A DNA stretch of 64,000 nt from an uncultured Lachnospiraceae bacterium (GTDB taxonomy: Bacteria; Bacillota; Clostridia; Lachnospirales; Lachnospiraceae). The stretch lies in NCBI GenBank assembly GCA_958402795.1, contig CATXUX010000007.1, positions 61,505 to 125,504 of the forward strand. The letters are read 5' to 3'. Of this stretch, positions 52,269 to 60,920 are shown piece by piece. How positions within the stretch are numbered: position 1 is the first letter of the stretch; every line of letters begins with the position of its first letter. Under the pieces are notes generated by a model. That model searched no databases. It saw only the letters and a program-made list of their open reading frames with translations, and had not been told where the DNA came from. The translations under genes were made by a program, and so were the position numbers.

Positions 52269-52826
52269 TTATCTCCTATAGTATCTGGTTACCGCATAAA
52301 TAGTTTCTTCGATAAATGCAGCAATCTCTTCCGGTGGTTGCTGCATTTCGTGTTCCATCCAATACTGCACCATACCACTGCACCCCTGCGAGATAAAATA
52401 GTAAAGCATATTCTGCTGTGCCTGGTTCAAATGAGAAAACTGACCGGCTATGAGTGGAAAGGTCTGTTGATAACAGGTCATAAAAATACGATGGGAAAAA
52501 TTACTGTCTCCATGTGGAGAGCCGATGCATTCGTATTGTTCATGATTTGCTTTGATCAAAACCAGTATATCAGTGTATAAGGCCTTTATATTTTTGTACT
52601 TTTTTTGCCGCAGCGTGTCCTGAAGACGGGAGAGGATCTCTTCCTCTATTTTCTCCAGCAAGTCAAACGGATCCTGATAATGTTTATAAAATGTAGCGCG
52701 GTTGATCTCGCTGCGTTCACAGATCTCTTTTACCGTGATTTTGTTGACCGGTTTTTCTTTGAGAAGCTGAAAAAAGTTTTTCTGGATCACCATACGCGTG
52801 TAGCGAACCCGGGCGTCTGTTTTCAT
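52269..52826 (-). CDS. TetR-family transcriptional regulator
   Basis: 185 residues. N-terminal helix-turn-helix KITVKEICERSEINRATFYKHYQDP; C-terminal part resembles the TetR_C_7 type seen in Firmicutes. The ATG at 52824-52826 has AAAGGAGAC upstream; the frame extends to 52877 without a better start. Divergent from a MATE exporter, a usual repressor-target pair; palindromes lie in the shared region (52894-52968). Ends two bases from the esterase stop. Confidence 0.88.
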   Translation of the reverse strand: MKTDARVRYTRMVIQKNFFQLLKEKPVNKITVKEICERSEINRATFYKHYQDPFDLLEKIEEEILSRLQDTLRQKKYKNIKALYTDILVLIKANHEQYECIGSPHGDSNFSHRIFMTCYQQTFPLIAGQFSHLNQAQQNMLYYFISQGCSGMVQYWMEHEMQQPPEEIAAFIEETIYAVTRYYRR

Positions 52827-52893
52827 AATCGTTGTCTCCTTTTTAAATATTAACTTTCTCTGAATTAAGCAACACATATGGAAATGATGTCGC

Positions 52894-52968
52894 TTATGTT
52901 TCGCTGTGCATGATATTGCTGATTGTGTGTCTGCACACTGCTTATTATAATATACTTATGAAACATAA
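52894..52968 (+). promoter_or_regulatory. MATE promoter with inverted-repeat operator candidates
   Basis: TTGTGT (52923-52928), 17 bp, TATAAT (52946-52951). TTATGTTTC (52894-52902) is inverted as GAAACATAA (52960-52968), and TTATGAAACATAA (52956-52968) is itself a 5-3-5 palindrome covering the start region. These flank the promoter and are likely TetR sites. Confidence 0.6.
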
Positions 52969-53032
52969 TCAACACGTGTATACATTAAATTGTGCTGATG
53001 AAGAAAAAGAAATGAAAACAGGAGGACAAAAC

Positions 53033-54439
53033 ATGCAAACGAAGCAGGAACAATTATTTCGGGATACCAGTGTGTGGAAGGCAATTTTTCAGATGGCAGT
53101 GCCGAGTATGGTATCTATCGTAGTGATGATTTTTTACAATATGGCGGATATGTTATTCGTGGGACAGACGGGAGATACGGCACAGGTAGCGGCAGTATCC
53201 ATTGTCGGTCCGGTGTTTACAGTCATGATGGCTATCGGTACGATGCTCGGCGGCGGAGGGTGCGTACTGATCGCCAGAACACTGGGAGAGAAGGACGACG
53301 GTAAAGTAAAACTGTACTCCAGTCTTTGCTGCTGGGGAAGTCTTGTTTTCGGAGTGATCTTTGCCGTCCTGGTTTTGCTTTTTTCTACACCGTTATTGCA
53401 TTTCCTCGGTGCGAATGAAGAAATCTGGGATTATGCGAAAACATATCTGACGGTTCTGGCGATCGGCGCTCCGGTGATGATTTTTACGACCGGATTTGGC
53501 AGTATCATTCGTGCGGAAGGGGCGATCAAAGAGGGAATGATCGGAAATCTGCTCGGTACAGTGACCAATATCATTCTGGATCCGGTCTTTATCCTTGGAC
53601 TGCGGCTCGGCGTAGGAGGCGCCGCGGTTGCAACCGTACTCGGGAATGCAGTCGGAGCCGTGTATTACGTCTACTATGTAAAAAAGAAAAAGACGAACTT
53701 TACCCTCAGTCCGGTCTATGCCCGGCAGGATCCGTGGGCGATCCGCAAAGTGCTGGCAATCGGAATCCCGAATGCGATGAACAGTGTTCTTGTCGGATTC
53801 GCGTCCGCAGTTGCAAACCAGCTGCTTGTGCAGTATGGAACAAATGCTGTGGCGGCAATGGCGGCGGCAGGAAAATCCACGATGGTGATCTCCATGATCC
53901 AGATGGGAATCTGTATGGGAGTACAGCCTTTGCTTGCTTATTGTTATGGAGAAAAGAATATTCCCAGAATCAGGGAAACGCTTTTGAAACTCTCGGCGCT
54001 GACGATCGGGATCGGTTTGTTTGTAACCGTTTTGTGCCTTGCGAACAGCAGGACGGTGATCGCACTGTTTTTGAAAGACGCAGAGGCACTTGCGCTGGGA
54101 CAGGAGATTATTTCTCTGCTTGTGCTGTCCGGACCGTTTCTGGGGCTGTATTATATCGGATCCAACTTCCTTCAGGCGGCGGGAAACGCACCGCTGGCAA
54201 CACTGGTCTCCATGCTTCGGCAGGGAATCATCTTTCTCCCGCTGCTGTTTCTCCTGAATGCAGCATTTGGAGTAAAGGGAAACGTACTGGCACATGTGAT
54301 CTCGGATATTGCGTCGGCAATCATTGCTGTGATTCTTGCGCTGCGGCAATACCGAATCCTGAAATCAGGGGGAGAAATAAAAAACTGTGCTAAAGATGAC
54401 AAAAATAGGAACAAAAAAGGAACAAAGGATTGCTTATAA
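53033..54439 (+). CDS. MATE-family multidrug/metabolite exporter
   Basis: 468 residues, 12 predicted helices in two related halves. FQMAVPSMVSIVVMIFYNMADMLFVGQ at the N-terminus is a MATE hallmark, with GFGSIIRAEGAIKEGMIGNLLGTVTNIILDPVFI in the first half. The ATG at 53033 has GGAGGA six bases upstream; the longer frame from 52910 overlaps the promoter. A TetR gene is divergent. An alpha/beta hydrolase gene follows after 40 bases, so the exporter may be co-expressed with the hydrolases and could discharge freed aglycones. Confidence 0.92.
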   Translation: MQTKQEQLFRDTSVWKAIFQMAVPSMVSIVVMIFYNMADMLFVGQTGDTAQVAAVSIVGPVFTVMMAIGTMLGGGGCVLIARTLGEKDDGKVKLYSSLCCWGSLVFGVIFAVLVLLFSTPLLHFLGANEEIWDYAKTYLTVLAIGAPVMIFTTGFGSIIRAEGAIKEGMIGNLLGTVTNIILDPVFILGLRLGVGGAAVATVLGNAVGAVYYVYYVKKKKTNFTLSPVYARQDPWAIRKVLAIGIPNAMNSVLVGFASAVANQLLVQYGTNAVAAMAAAGKSTMVISMIQMGICMGVQPLLAYCYGEKNIPRIRETLLKLSALTIGIGLFVTVLCLANSRTVIALFLKDAEALALGQEIISLLVLSGPFLGLYYIGSNFLQAAGNAPLATLVSMLRQGIIFLPLLFLLNAAFGVKGNVLAHVISDIASAIIAVILALRQYRILKSGGEIKNCAKDDKNRNKKGTKDCL

Positions 54440-54479
54440 TAATTCAAGAGGAAACAATAGAAAGTGAGGCGAACAAAGT

Positions 54480-55559
54480 TTGAGAATGCAGACAATGATT
54501 TTAAACAAGGAAAGAAATGTAACCTTAACGGCGTATTTGCAGGAGACAAACGGAGAATTTTCCAATATCCCAAAACGTCCGGCCGTATTGATCCTGCCGG
54601 GCGGCGGATATCGTATGTGTTCAGACAGAGAAGCAGATCCGGTTGCTTTTACATATTTAAAGGCAGGATTTCAGACGTTTGTACTGAAATACTCTGTGGG
54701 AGAAGATGCGGCATGGCCTAATCCGCTGCAGGATTACGAACAGGCAATGGAACTGATCCGGACAAAGGCTGAGGAATGGGATCTGTATGAAGACAGAGTT
54801 GCGGTAATCGGGTTTTCCGCGGGAGGGCATCTCGCGGCATGTGCAGCGACGATGGCAAAAAATAAACCAGCTGCCGCTATCCTGGGATATGCGGTGACAG
54901 AAGAGAAAACTGCCCGCGCATGTCTGAAAAGCGCGCCTGATGTCGTTCATTGTGTGGACGAGAATACGTGTCCGTGCTTCGTATTTGCAAGCAGGACAGA
55001 CAATGTAGTTCCAGTCAGTAATTCTGTCCGGTTCATTCAGGCACTGACGGAGAACGGCGTCATGTTTGAGAGCCACATCTATGCCTATGGACCCCATGGG
55101 TTCAGTACGGCAGATTCTTCCATCTTAATGCCGGGAACGGACCTGTGCAGCCGTGCGCTGCGGTGGACAGAGGACAGTATCGCATGGCTGAAAGACATAT
55201 GGGGCGATTTCGGAGCAGGTAAGATGACGGAACCGAAGTGCAAACGCATGATGAACGGAGACCACAAGCCGTATCTTTCTGTGGACTGTACGCTGGAACT
55301 TCTTATGTCAAATCCAGAGGCGAAGGCGCTGCTTGACACTATGATGGCGGAAATCCAGAAGAAGATGATCGAGCGCTACGGTAATGAGAAGGTTGAGACA
55401 CAGGGAGCGGCGCTGGATTCGTCCGCACTTCTGGAAAATATGACGCTGCGAGAACTTCTGACAGCGGGGAAGATGCCCGAGAGCGTAGTGGAAGAACTGA
55501 ACCAGAAACTAAGAACAATAGAAAATCAAATATACAGAAATAAAAATCAGTTGAAATAG
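54480..55559 (+). CDS. Alpha/beta hydrolase (esterase) with helical C-terminal extension
   Basis: 359 residues. The catalytic domain (about 1-245) is of the acetyl-xylan-esterase / BD-FAE type: LILPGGGYRMCSDREADPVA, nucleophile Ser113 in GFSAGGHLAA, and His in YGPHGFS. A separate tail (about 262-355) contains SVDCTLELLMSNPEAKALL and MTLRELLTAG with PESVVEELNQKL, similar in layout to the tails of the next two hydrolases. Start is likely TTG at 54480 (GAGG ten bases upstream); ATGs at 54486 and 54495 are alternatives. No signal peptide. Likely removes acetyl or other short acyl groups. Confidence 0.85.
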   Translation: MRMQTMILNKERNVTLTAYLQETNGEFSNIPKRPAVLILPGGGYRMCSDREADPVAFTYLKAGFQTFVLKYSVGEDAAWPNPLQDYEQAMELIRTKAEEWDLYEDRVAVIGFSAGGHLAACAATMAKNKPAAAILGYAVTEEKTARACLKSAPDVVHCVDENTCPCFVFASRTDNVVPVSNSVRFIQALTENGVMFESHIYAYGPHGFSTADSSILMPGTDLCSRALRWTEDSIAWLKDIWGDFGAGKMTEPKCKRMMNGDHKPYLSVDCTLELLMSNPEAKALLDTMMAEIQKKMIERYGNEKVETQGAALDSSALLENMTLRELLTAGKMPESVVEELNQKLRTIENQIYRNKNQLK

Positions 55560-55606
55560 AAATTGATAGGAATAGAACTCAACAGACATAGGAAAGGAAA
55601 AGTATT

Positions 55607-57457
55607 ATGGCACAATCATTTCAGTATCAGCAGACAAGTATCAATCAGTGGATTCAGACAGAGGCGAACCCGGATCCGGATGCGCTGCGGGAGAGGGCAA
55701 CCATCGAGAATATTCGGACAGCGTTGAAAGAACACGAAAATGTTACCGTCGTATCGGCAGAATGGGAACCGGCGCACGGGGACTGGAAGGAAGTTCTCCG
55801 CGTGGTATTGTCGGAGGAAGGTTACGGCGCGCATCCGGCAACAATCCAGGTATTCTGCCCGATGGACTGGAACGGAAGATTTCTGGCTTGCACGGGCGGC
55901 GGAATCCGCACCCATCATTTGTACGAGATCCTCGGAAGAGAGAATCGTATCGTGATGCCGTTCAACGCAGTGGCGAACGGATTCGCGACGGCGAATACGG
56001 ACGGCGGTGTGCCGGGAGACGTATTCAGTTTCGGATTTGATGAGGAGACGAAAAAAATTGATTATGAACTGATCTTAAATCTGGCGTACCGTTCCACACA
56101 TAGCATGGCAGTCATAGCGAAGAAAGTGATTGAAGCGGTTTACGGAGAAAAACCGGAATATTCTTATATGCAGGGCGCATCCGGCGGCGGACGGCAGACA
56201 TTGACAGAAGCACAGATTTATCCGGAGGACTTTGACGGCTTCTGGTCAGTAGATCCGGCAATCAACTGGAACGAGATGATCACAAGTGATACGTGGGGAC
56301 TGGCAGTTATGAATCAGGAAAACCATGTGATAGCTCCTGGAAAAATGGAAGTGTTCCGCAGGGAAGCAGTCCGCCTGAACGGAGGAAGATATGACTTTAT
56401 CGAGACGTCTGAAATGCCGGTATTTGACCCGGCAGAGTGTGTCGGAATGGAGTCTGCGGACGGAATGATCACAGAGGAAGATGCCCGTGTGATGAAGCGA
56501 ATCTTTGAAGGACCGAAGACAAAGGACGGTCATTTCCGCTGGTATGGATTCCGTCCGGGTACTCATTTCTGGAGTTCCGGAGCCATCGGAGAGCAGGGAG
56601 GCGGCTGCCACATTCAGCGAATGGAAGACGGAAGTTACCGTCCGGTGATGAACAGTATGTTTGAGGATATCGTGGATTCCTGGGTAACAAGAGATATGAA
56701 TTACGACTGGACAAAGACTGACTGTCAGGAACTGGAAGAAGTGTATCAGGAAAGTATGCGGGTAGTCGGCTGTCTGGAGTGCAACAATCCGGATTTATCC
56801 CATGCAGAGGAATGCGGTGCGAAGATTCTTCTGACACACGCCGTGAATGACGATACGATTCCGAGTGACGGAACCATTGATTACTATAAGCGGGTTGTTT
56901 CCTATATGGGAGATGAAAAGAAGGTTCAGGAATTTCTCCGCCTTTTTATGACTCCGGGAGGCGGGCACACCGATCTGGCAAGTCCGGGTCTGAACCTGAC
57001 CACGTCGGCGGGAATGACGGCGCTGATGAAGTGGGTGGAAGAGGGCGAGATCCCGGAGCAGCTTGAAGGCATCCAGTATGATTTTGACCAGAAAGCACCG
57101 GTACTGACCGGAAAAGTGACATTGTACAACCTTGATGATCCAAGTAAATGTGTGGATCTGGCTGAGACGCCTGCCTATGCAAAACGGGATGAAGTCGATC
57201 CGTCACAGCGTTTTAACAACAAGAGTACAGTGAAAGAGATCCAGGCCGATCCGGAAGGAGCGGCAATCCTGAAAAAATATCTGGGAGACCTGCTGGAAAA
57301 TCCGATGATCGCACCGATGCTCGGCGCCGGGATCGGGCAGATGCAGAAATTGATGCCAAACAAAGAAATACAGGAAAAGATCGGACAGTGTATGGAAGAA
57401 CTGTTTTTGCTGAAAAAAGAGAAAACAGATCGGGTTTACGGAAAAACGGAGGAATAA
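55607..57457 (+). CDS. Tannase/feruloyl-esterase-family hydrolase
   Basis: 616 residues, tannase family. Substrate: probably a galloyl, feruloyl or similar ester. Family blocks: GRFLACTGGGIRTHHLYEI, FATANTDGGVPGDVF, nucleophile Ser192 in MQGASGGGRQ, Asp in HAVNDDTIPSDG, and His454 in PGGGHTDLA. Typical members have Cys next to both Ser and His (CS-D-HC); here they are Ala and Thr, so the linking disulphide is lost, fitting a cytoplasmic enzyme. A C-terminal tail (about 530-605) has STVKEIQADPEGAAIL. ATG at 55607 after GGAAAGGAAA. In operon with its neighbours. Confidence 0.86.
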   Translation: MAQSFQYQQTSINQWIQTEANPDPDALRERATIENIRTALKEHENVTVVSAEWEPAHGDWKEVLRVVLSEEGYGAHPATIQVFCPMDWNGRFLACTGGGIRTHHLYEILGRENRIVMPFNAVANGFATANTDGGVPGDVFSFGFDEETKKIDYELILNLAYRSTHSMAVIAKKVIEAVYGEKPEYSYMQGASGGGRQTLTEAQIYPEDFDGFWSVDPAINWNEMITSDTWGLAVMNQENHVIAPGKMEVFRREAVRLNGGRYDFIETSEMPVFDPAECVGMESADGMITEEDARVMKRIFEGPKTKDGHFRWYGFRPGTHFWSSGAIGEQGGGCHIQRMEDGSYRPVMNSMFEDIVDSWVTRDMNYDWTKTDCQELEEVYQESMRVVGCLECNNPDLSHAEECGAKILLTHAVNDDTIPSDGTIDYYKRVVSYMGDEKKVQEFLRLFMTPGGGHTDLASPGLNLTTSAGMTALMKWVEEGEIPEQLEGIQYDFDQKAPVLTGKVTLYNLDDPSKCVDLAETPAYAKRDEVDPSQRFNNKSTVKEIQADPEGAAILKKYLGDLLENPMIAPMLGAGIGQMQKLMPNKEIQEKIGQCMEELFLLKKEKTDRVYGKTEE

Positions 57458-57461
57458 AAAT

Positions 57462-58568
57462 ATGAGTATGATTCAAACAGTATGCGGAGCAATCAAACCA
57501 GAGGAACTGGGATTCACCTCAATGCATGAACACCTGCTCTGTGATTTTACGGAAATGATGAAATTATCGATCGAGCCTGCGGCGCGTGCGCAGATTGACC
57601 GTATTCCGGCTTCTATGCTGGAACTGAATATGCAGAATCTTCCGTCGCTGCGCAGCGGGATGGGGAGCTTTTCAAAAGACTGCGCGTCACTTTATGACAT
57701 GGATTATATGGTCGGAGAACTGAAGGCGTTCGCCGCAATGGGCGGAAAAGCCATCGTGGACGCTTCTCCCATGGCGGCAAAAGCAAAGAAAAACATGAAA
57801 GGCCTGCGGAAATTGTCCGAAAAATCCGGAGTTCACGTTGTGACCTGTACGGGACTGTATACGGCAAATACGCAGCCGGAAGAATATAAAGCAATGTCGG
57901 AAGATGATCTGGCGGCGTTGTTCAAGAAGCAGTTGGAAGAAGGGATGGACGGCACGGATATCAGACCGGGATTTATGAAATGTGCGATCAATACAGTCGG
58001 CGACTGCATGGGCGTAGATTCATCGGAGATTAAGGCTGTGCGTGCATGCGCCCGCGTGGCTGCAGAGACGGGGTGCTCGATCCACATTCACAACGGCTAT
58101 CCGATGGGGATGAATGAGTGCGTACCGGTGGCGGAAATGGTTCTTGACCTTGGCGTGAAGCCGGAGAAACTTCTGATGCTGCATATGGATTCACTGATTT
58201 TAAGACCACATACAGATCTGGAATACATAAACGATATTGATGTGGTGAAAACCGTGGATATCGAACTGATGCTGCGGCTTCTGGATATGGGCGTGAATGT
58301 CGGCTTTGATTCCTGGGATATGCAGGTGGGCGGGTTCCCGACAAATACGGACCGCCTGAAAGCACTGGTTGAGCTGCTAAAGCGTGGATACGGCGGACAG
58401 ATTGTAATGGGACATGATGCCTATGACAAGTCGCGCGGAGTTGCATACGGGTATACCGGTTATACCGGCTTTATCCGGAATGCACTTCCCACCCTGCGCC
58501 AGCTCGGATATGAAAAAGAAATCGAAATGCTGACCATTCAAAATCCGGCGAAAATTCTCGCATTTTGA
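57462..58568 (+). CDS. Phosphotriesterase-family metal hydrolase (lactonase-like)
   Basis: 368 residues, TIM-barrel amidohydrolase superfamily. Metal ligands visible: His22 and His24 in SMHEHLL, a Lys in FMKCAIN that could be the carboxylated bridge, His in SIHIHNGYP and LLMLHMDS, and Asp in VMGHDAYDK. Family members include lactonases and phosphotriesterases; within an ester/glucoside operon a lactone or ester is the likelier substrate, but that is inference. The ATG at 57462 is four bases after the tannase-family stop, so translation is coupled. No signal peptide. Confidence 0.88.
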   Translation: MSMIQTVCGAIKPEELGFTSMHEHLLCDFTEMMKLSIEPAARAQIDRIPASMLELNMQNLPSLRSGMGSFSKDCASLYDMDYMVGELKAFAAMGGKAIVDASPMAAKAKKNMKGLRKLSEKSGVHVVTCTGLYTANTQPEEYKAMSEDDLAALFKKQLEEGMDGTDIRPGFMKCAINTVGDCMGVDSSEIKAVRACARVAAETGCSIHIHNGYPMGMNECVPVAEMVLDLGVKPEKLLMLHMDSLILRPHTDLEYINDIDVVKTVDIELMLRLLDMGVNVGFDSWDMQVGGFPTNTDRLKALVELLKRGYGGQIVMGHDAYDKSRGVAYGYTGYTGFIRNALPTLRQLGYEKEIEMLTIQNPAKILAF

Positions 58569-58586
58569 TGAGGAGAAAATGAATTT

Positions 58587-60920
58587 ATGGATATTGAACG
58601 ATGCTTACAAGAGCTGACAATGGATGAAAAGATCAGTCTGCTGGAAGGGGCGGATATGGGGTTCACCAATGCAGTTCCAAGACTGGGGATTCCAAAGATC
58701 CTGCTTGCCGACGGGCCTCACGGGATCCGTGTTGTAAAAGGGACAGATGCAGAAAGTGACGTGCCATATACTATGCAGGGAGAGATGTATGAAACGACAG
58801 CACTGCCCTGCGAGGCCGCCATGGCAGCCACATGGAATCTGGAACTCTTAGAAGAGACTGGTCATAAAATCGGAAAAGAATGTCGAAAGTGCGGCGCAGA
58901 CGTCATACTCGGACCGGGCGTGAACGGCAAACGTTCTCCTTTGGGAGGTCGCAATTTTGAATATTACTCGGAAGATCCGTATCTGTCGGGAAAGATGGCG
59001 TCCGCTTTTATCAGAGGCGTGCAGGCGGAAGGCGTCGGTGCGTGCCTGAAGCACTACGTGCTGAACGACCAGGAGACAAGAAGAACTTCTGTAGACGTCC
59101 ATGTAGAGGAACGTCCGCTTTGGGAAATTTACCTGAAACCCTTTGAAATCGCGATCAGAGAGGCCCACCCGTGGGCGGTCATGGCTTCCTATAACAAGGC
59201 TTCCGGAGAATACCTTTGCCAGAACCGGCGGCTGCTTCTGGATATCCTGCGTGATGAGCTCGGGTTTGACGGAGCCGTGATCTCGGACTGGTCTGCGGTA
59301 AAAGACAAAATCATGTCGCACAAGAACGGACTGGATCTGCAGATGCCCGGACCGGGCGCTCAGACGGAAGAGATGCGAAAAGCGATGGAAAACGGACTGC
59401 TCACAGAGGAAGAAATCAATCAGCGGGTGAGAAATGTACTGCGCCTGGTTGACAGAGTAACAGGTGGCCGTGGAGCGGACAGCCGGACAACGGGCAGTCA
59501 GGCAGAGAATGCTCAACTGACAGACAGGAAAAAAACGACGGAAACCGACTGGAACCGGCATCATGAAAATGCGGTGCGGCTGCTTGAAGAAGGCGCCGTA
59601 CTGCTGAAAAATGAAGATCACATTCTGCCGGTCAGGAAAGGCTGTAAAATTGCCGTGATCGGGGAGCTGGCAGAGCAACCCCTGTTTACAGGCGGAGGAA
59701 GTTCCAGCCTGACGCCGCGGCAGCTGGATTATCCATTGGACTGCCTTAGAAAAATGGCGGACGTGAAGTTCGCGAAAGGATATCACGCAGCAAAGACGAG
59801 CGAAGAACAGATTCAGGAAGCAGTGCAGATCGCAAGAAAAGCGGAAATCGTACTTGTTTTTGCAGGGTTTGGCAGCACGGAGTCATTAGACCAGACATCG
59901 ATCGCACTTCCGGAGGCACAGCAGATACTGATACACAAACTGGCGGAAGTAAACGATAATCTGATCGTGATTACACAGTGCGGTTCTGCAGTGGAATATC
60001 GTCAGATTGATGCAGATGTGAAAGCAATCCTCCATGCGTGGATCCCAGGGGAAGGATTTGGGAGCGCAGTCACGAATCTTTTATTTGGAATTTCCTGCCC
60101 GAGTGGAAAGCTGTCGGAAACATTTCCCGTTTCACTGGCAAATACACCGGCTTATCAGTATTTTCCGGGGTACAAAGATCATGTATATTATTATGAAGGC
60201 CTGCTCACCGGATACCGCTATTATGACACGCAGGAAATCGCACCGCAGTATCCGTTTGGATTTGGACTTTCCTATACCGAATTTTCCTATTCAAATTTAC
60301 AGCTTTGTGTGTCAGATACGGAGAAACGTTTTCCGGTAACGATGAAAAACAGAGAATATCTGCAAGTTTCTGCAGATGTGACGAACATAGGATCGTGCGC
60401 CGGACAGGAAGTTGTGCAGGTCTATGTATCGGATCCGGAATCACATCTGTTCCGTCCGAAAAAAGAACTGAAAGGATTTGTGAAGGTGTGGCTGGAACCG
60501 GGAGAAACAAAGCGTATAGAAGTGGTATTGGATGAGGACGCTTTTGCTTATTATGTCCCGCATGTGAAACGTTTTGCCGTGGAAACCGGCAGATTTGAGA
60601 TTCTGGTCGGCTCGTCTTCAGCGGATATCCGGCTGAAAGAAGAACTCTGGTTTGATTCGGAAGATGATGTGAGACCGCCTTTGACGAAGGATGATATGTT
60701 CGGCGAGTTCCTGAGGGACGACCGGTATGAGAAGGCCGCAAAAGACTTTATGACAGCCTATGGAATCCGGGACGACCATCCGTTCTATGAGATGCTTCAG
60801 GGAGCGTCGCTGCATCAGGCGGTAGAACTGCTGTCTTATATGGGAGTAGAGCCGGAACAGGGGAGAAGAGAAATGGAACATCTGTGCGCGGTGGCCGGAG
60901 GAGACCGGCTTATCTCATAA
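58587..60920 (+). CDS. Beta-glucosidase, glycoside hydrolase family 3
   Basis: 777 residues, cytoplasmic. GH3 N-terminal barrel with LADGPHGIRVVKG, KHYVLNDQETRRTS and nucleophile Asp234 in VISDWSAV; C-terminal sandwich from about 335 (GAVLLKNEDHILPVRKGCKIAVIG) and a fibronectin-III-like domain (about 590-690). A further helical tail (about 697-770) contains LTKDDMFGEFLRDDRYEKA and ASLHQAVELLSYMGV. Probably removes glucose, or a similar sugar, after deacylation by the upstream esterases. ATG at 58587 after GAGGAG. The stop overlaps the end of the convergent LysR gene by 11 bases. Confidence 0.92.
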   Translation: MDIERCLQELTMDEKISLLEGADMGFTNAVPRLGIPKILLADGPHGIRVVKGTDAESDVPYTMQGEMYETTALPCEAAMAATWNLELLEETGHKIGKECRKCGADVILGPGVNGKRSPLGGRNFEYYSEDPYLSGKMASAFIRGVQAEGVGACLKHYVLNDQETRRTSVDVHVEERPLWEIYLKPFEIAIREAHPWAVMASYNKASGEYLCQNRRLLLDILRDELGFDGAVISDWSAVKDKIMSHKNGLDLQMPGPGAQTEEMRKAMENGLLTEEEINQRVRNVLRLVDRVTGGRGADSRTTGSQAENAQLTDRKKTTETDWNRHHENAVRLLEEGAVLLKNEDHILPVRKGCKIAVIGELAEQPLFTGGGSSSLTPRQLDYPLDCLRKMADVKFAKGYHAAKTSEEQIQEAVQIARKAEIVLVFAGFGSTESLDQTSIALPEAQQILIHKLAEVNDNLIVITQCGSAVEYRQIDADVKAILHAWIPGEGFGSAVTNLLFGISCPSGKLSETFPVSLANTPAYQYFPGYKDHVYYYEGLLTGYRYYDTQEIAPQYPFGFGLSYTEFSYSNLQLCVSDTEKRFPVTMKNREYLQVSADVTNIGSCAGQEVVQVYVSDPESHLFRPKKELKGFVKVWLEPGETKRIEVVLDEDAFAYYVPHVKRFAVETGRFEILVGSSSADIRLKEELWFDSEDDVRPPLTKDDMFGEFLRDDRYEKAAKDFMTAYGIRDDHPFYEMLQGASLHQAVELLSYMGVEPEQGRREMEHLCAVAGGDRLIS

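Noticed and set aside
52910..53032. N-terminal extension of the MATE protein
   Set aside because: The upstream 41 codons overlap the promoter and operator; the ATG at 53033 has a strong ribosome binding site and the family normally begins there.
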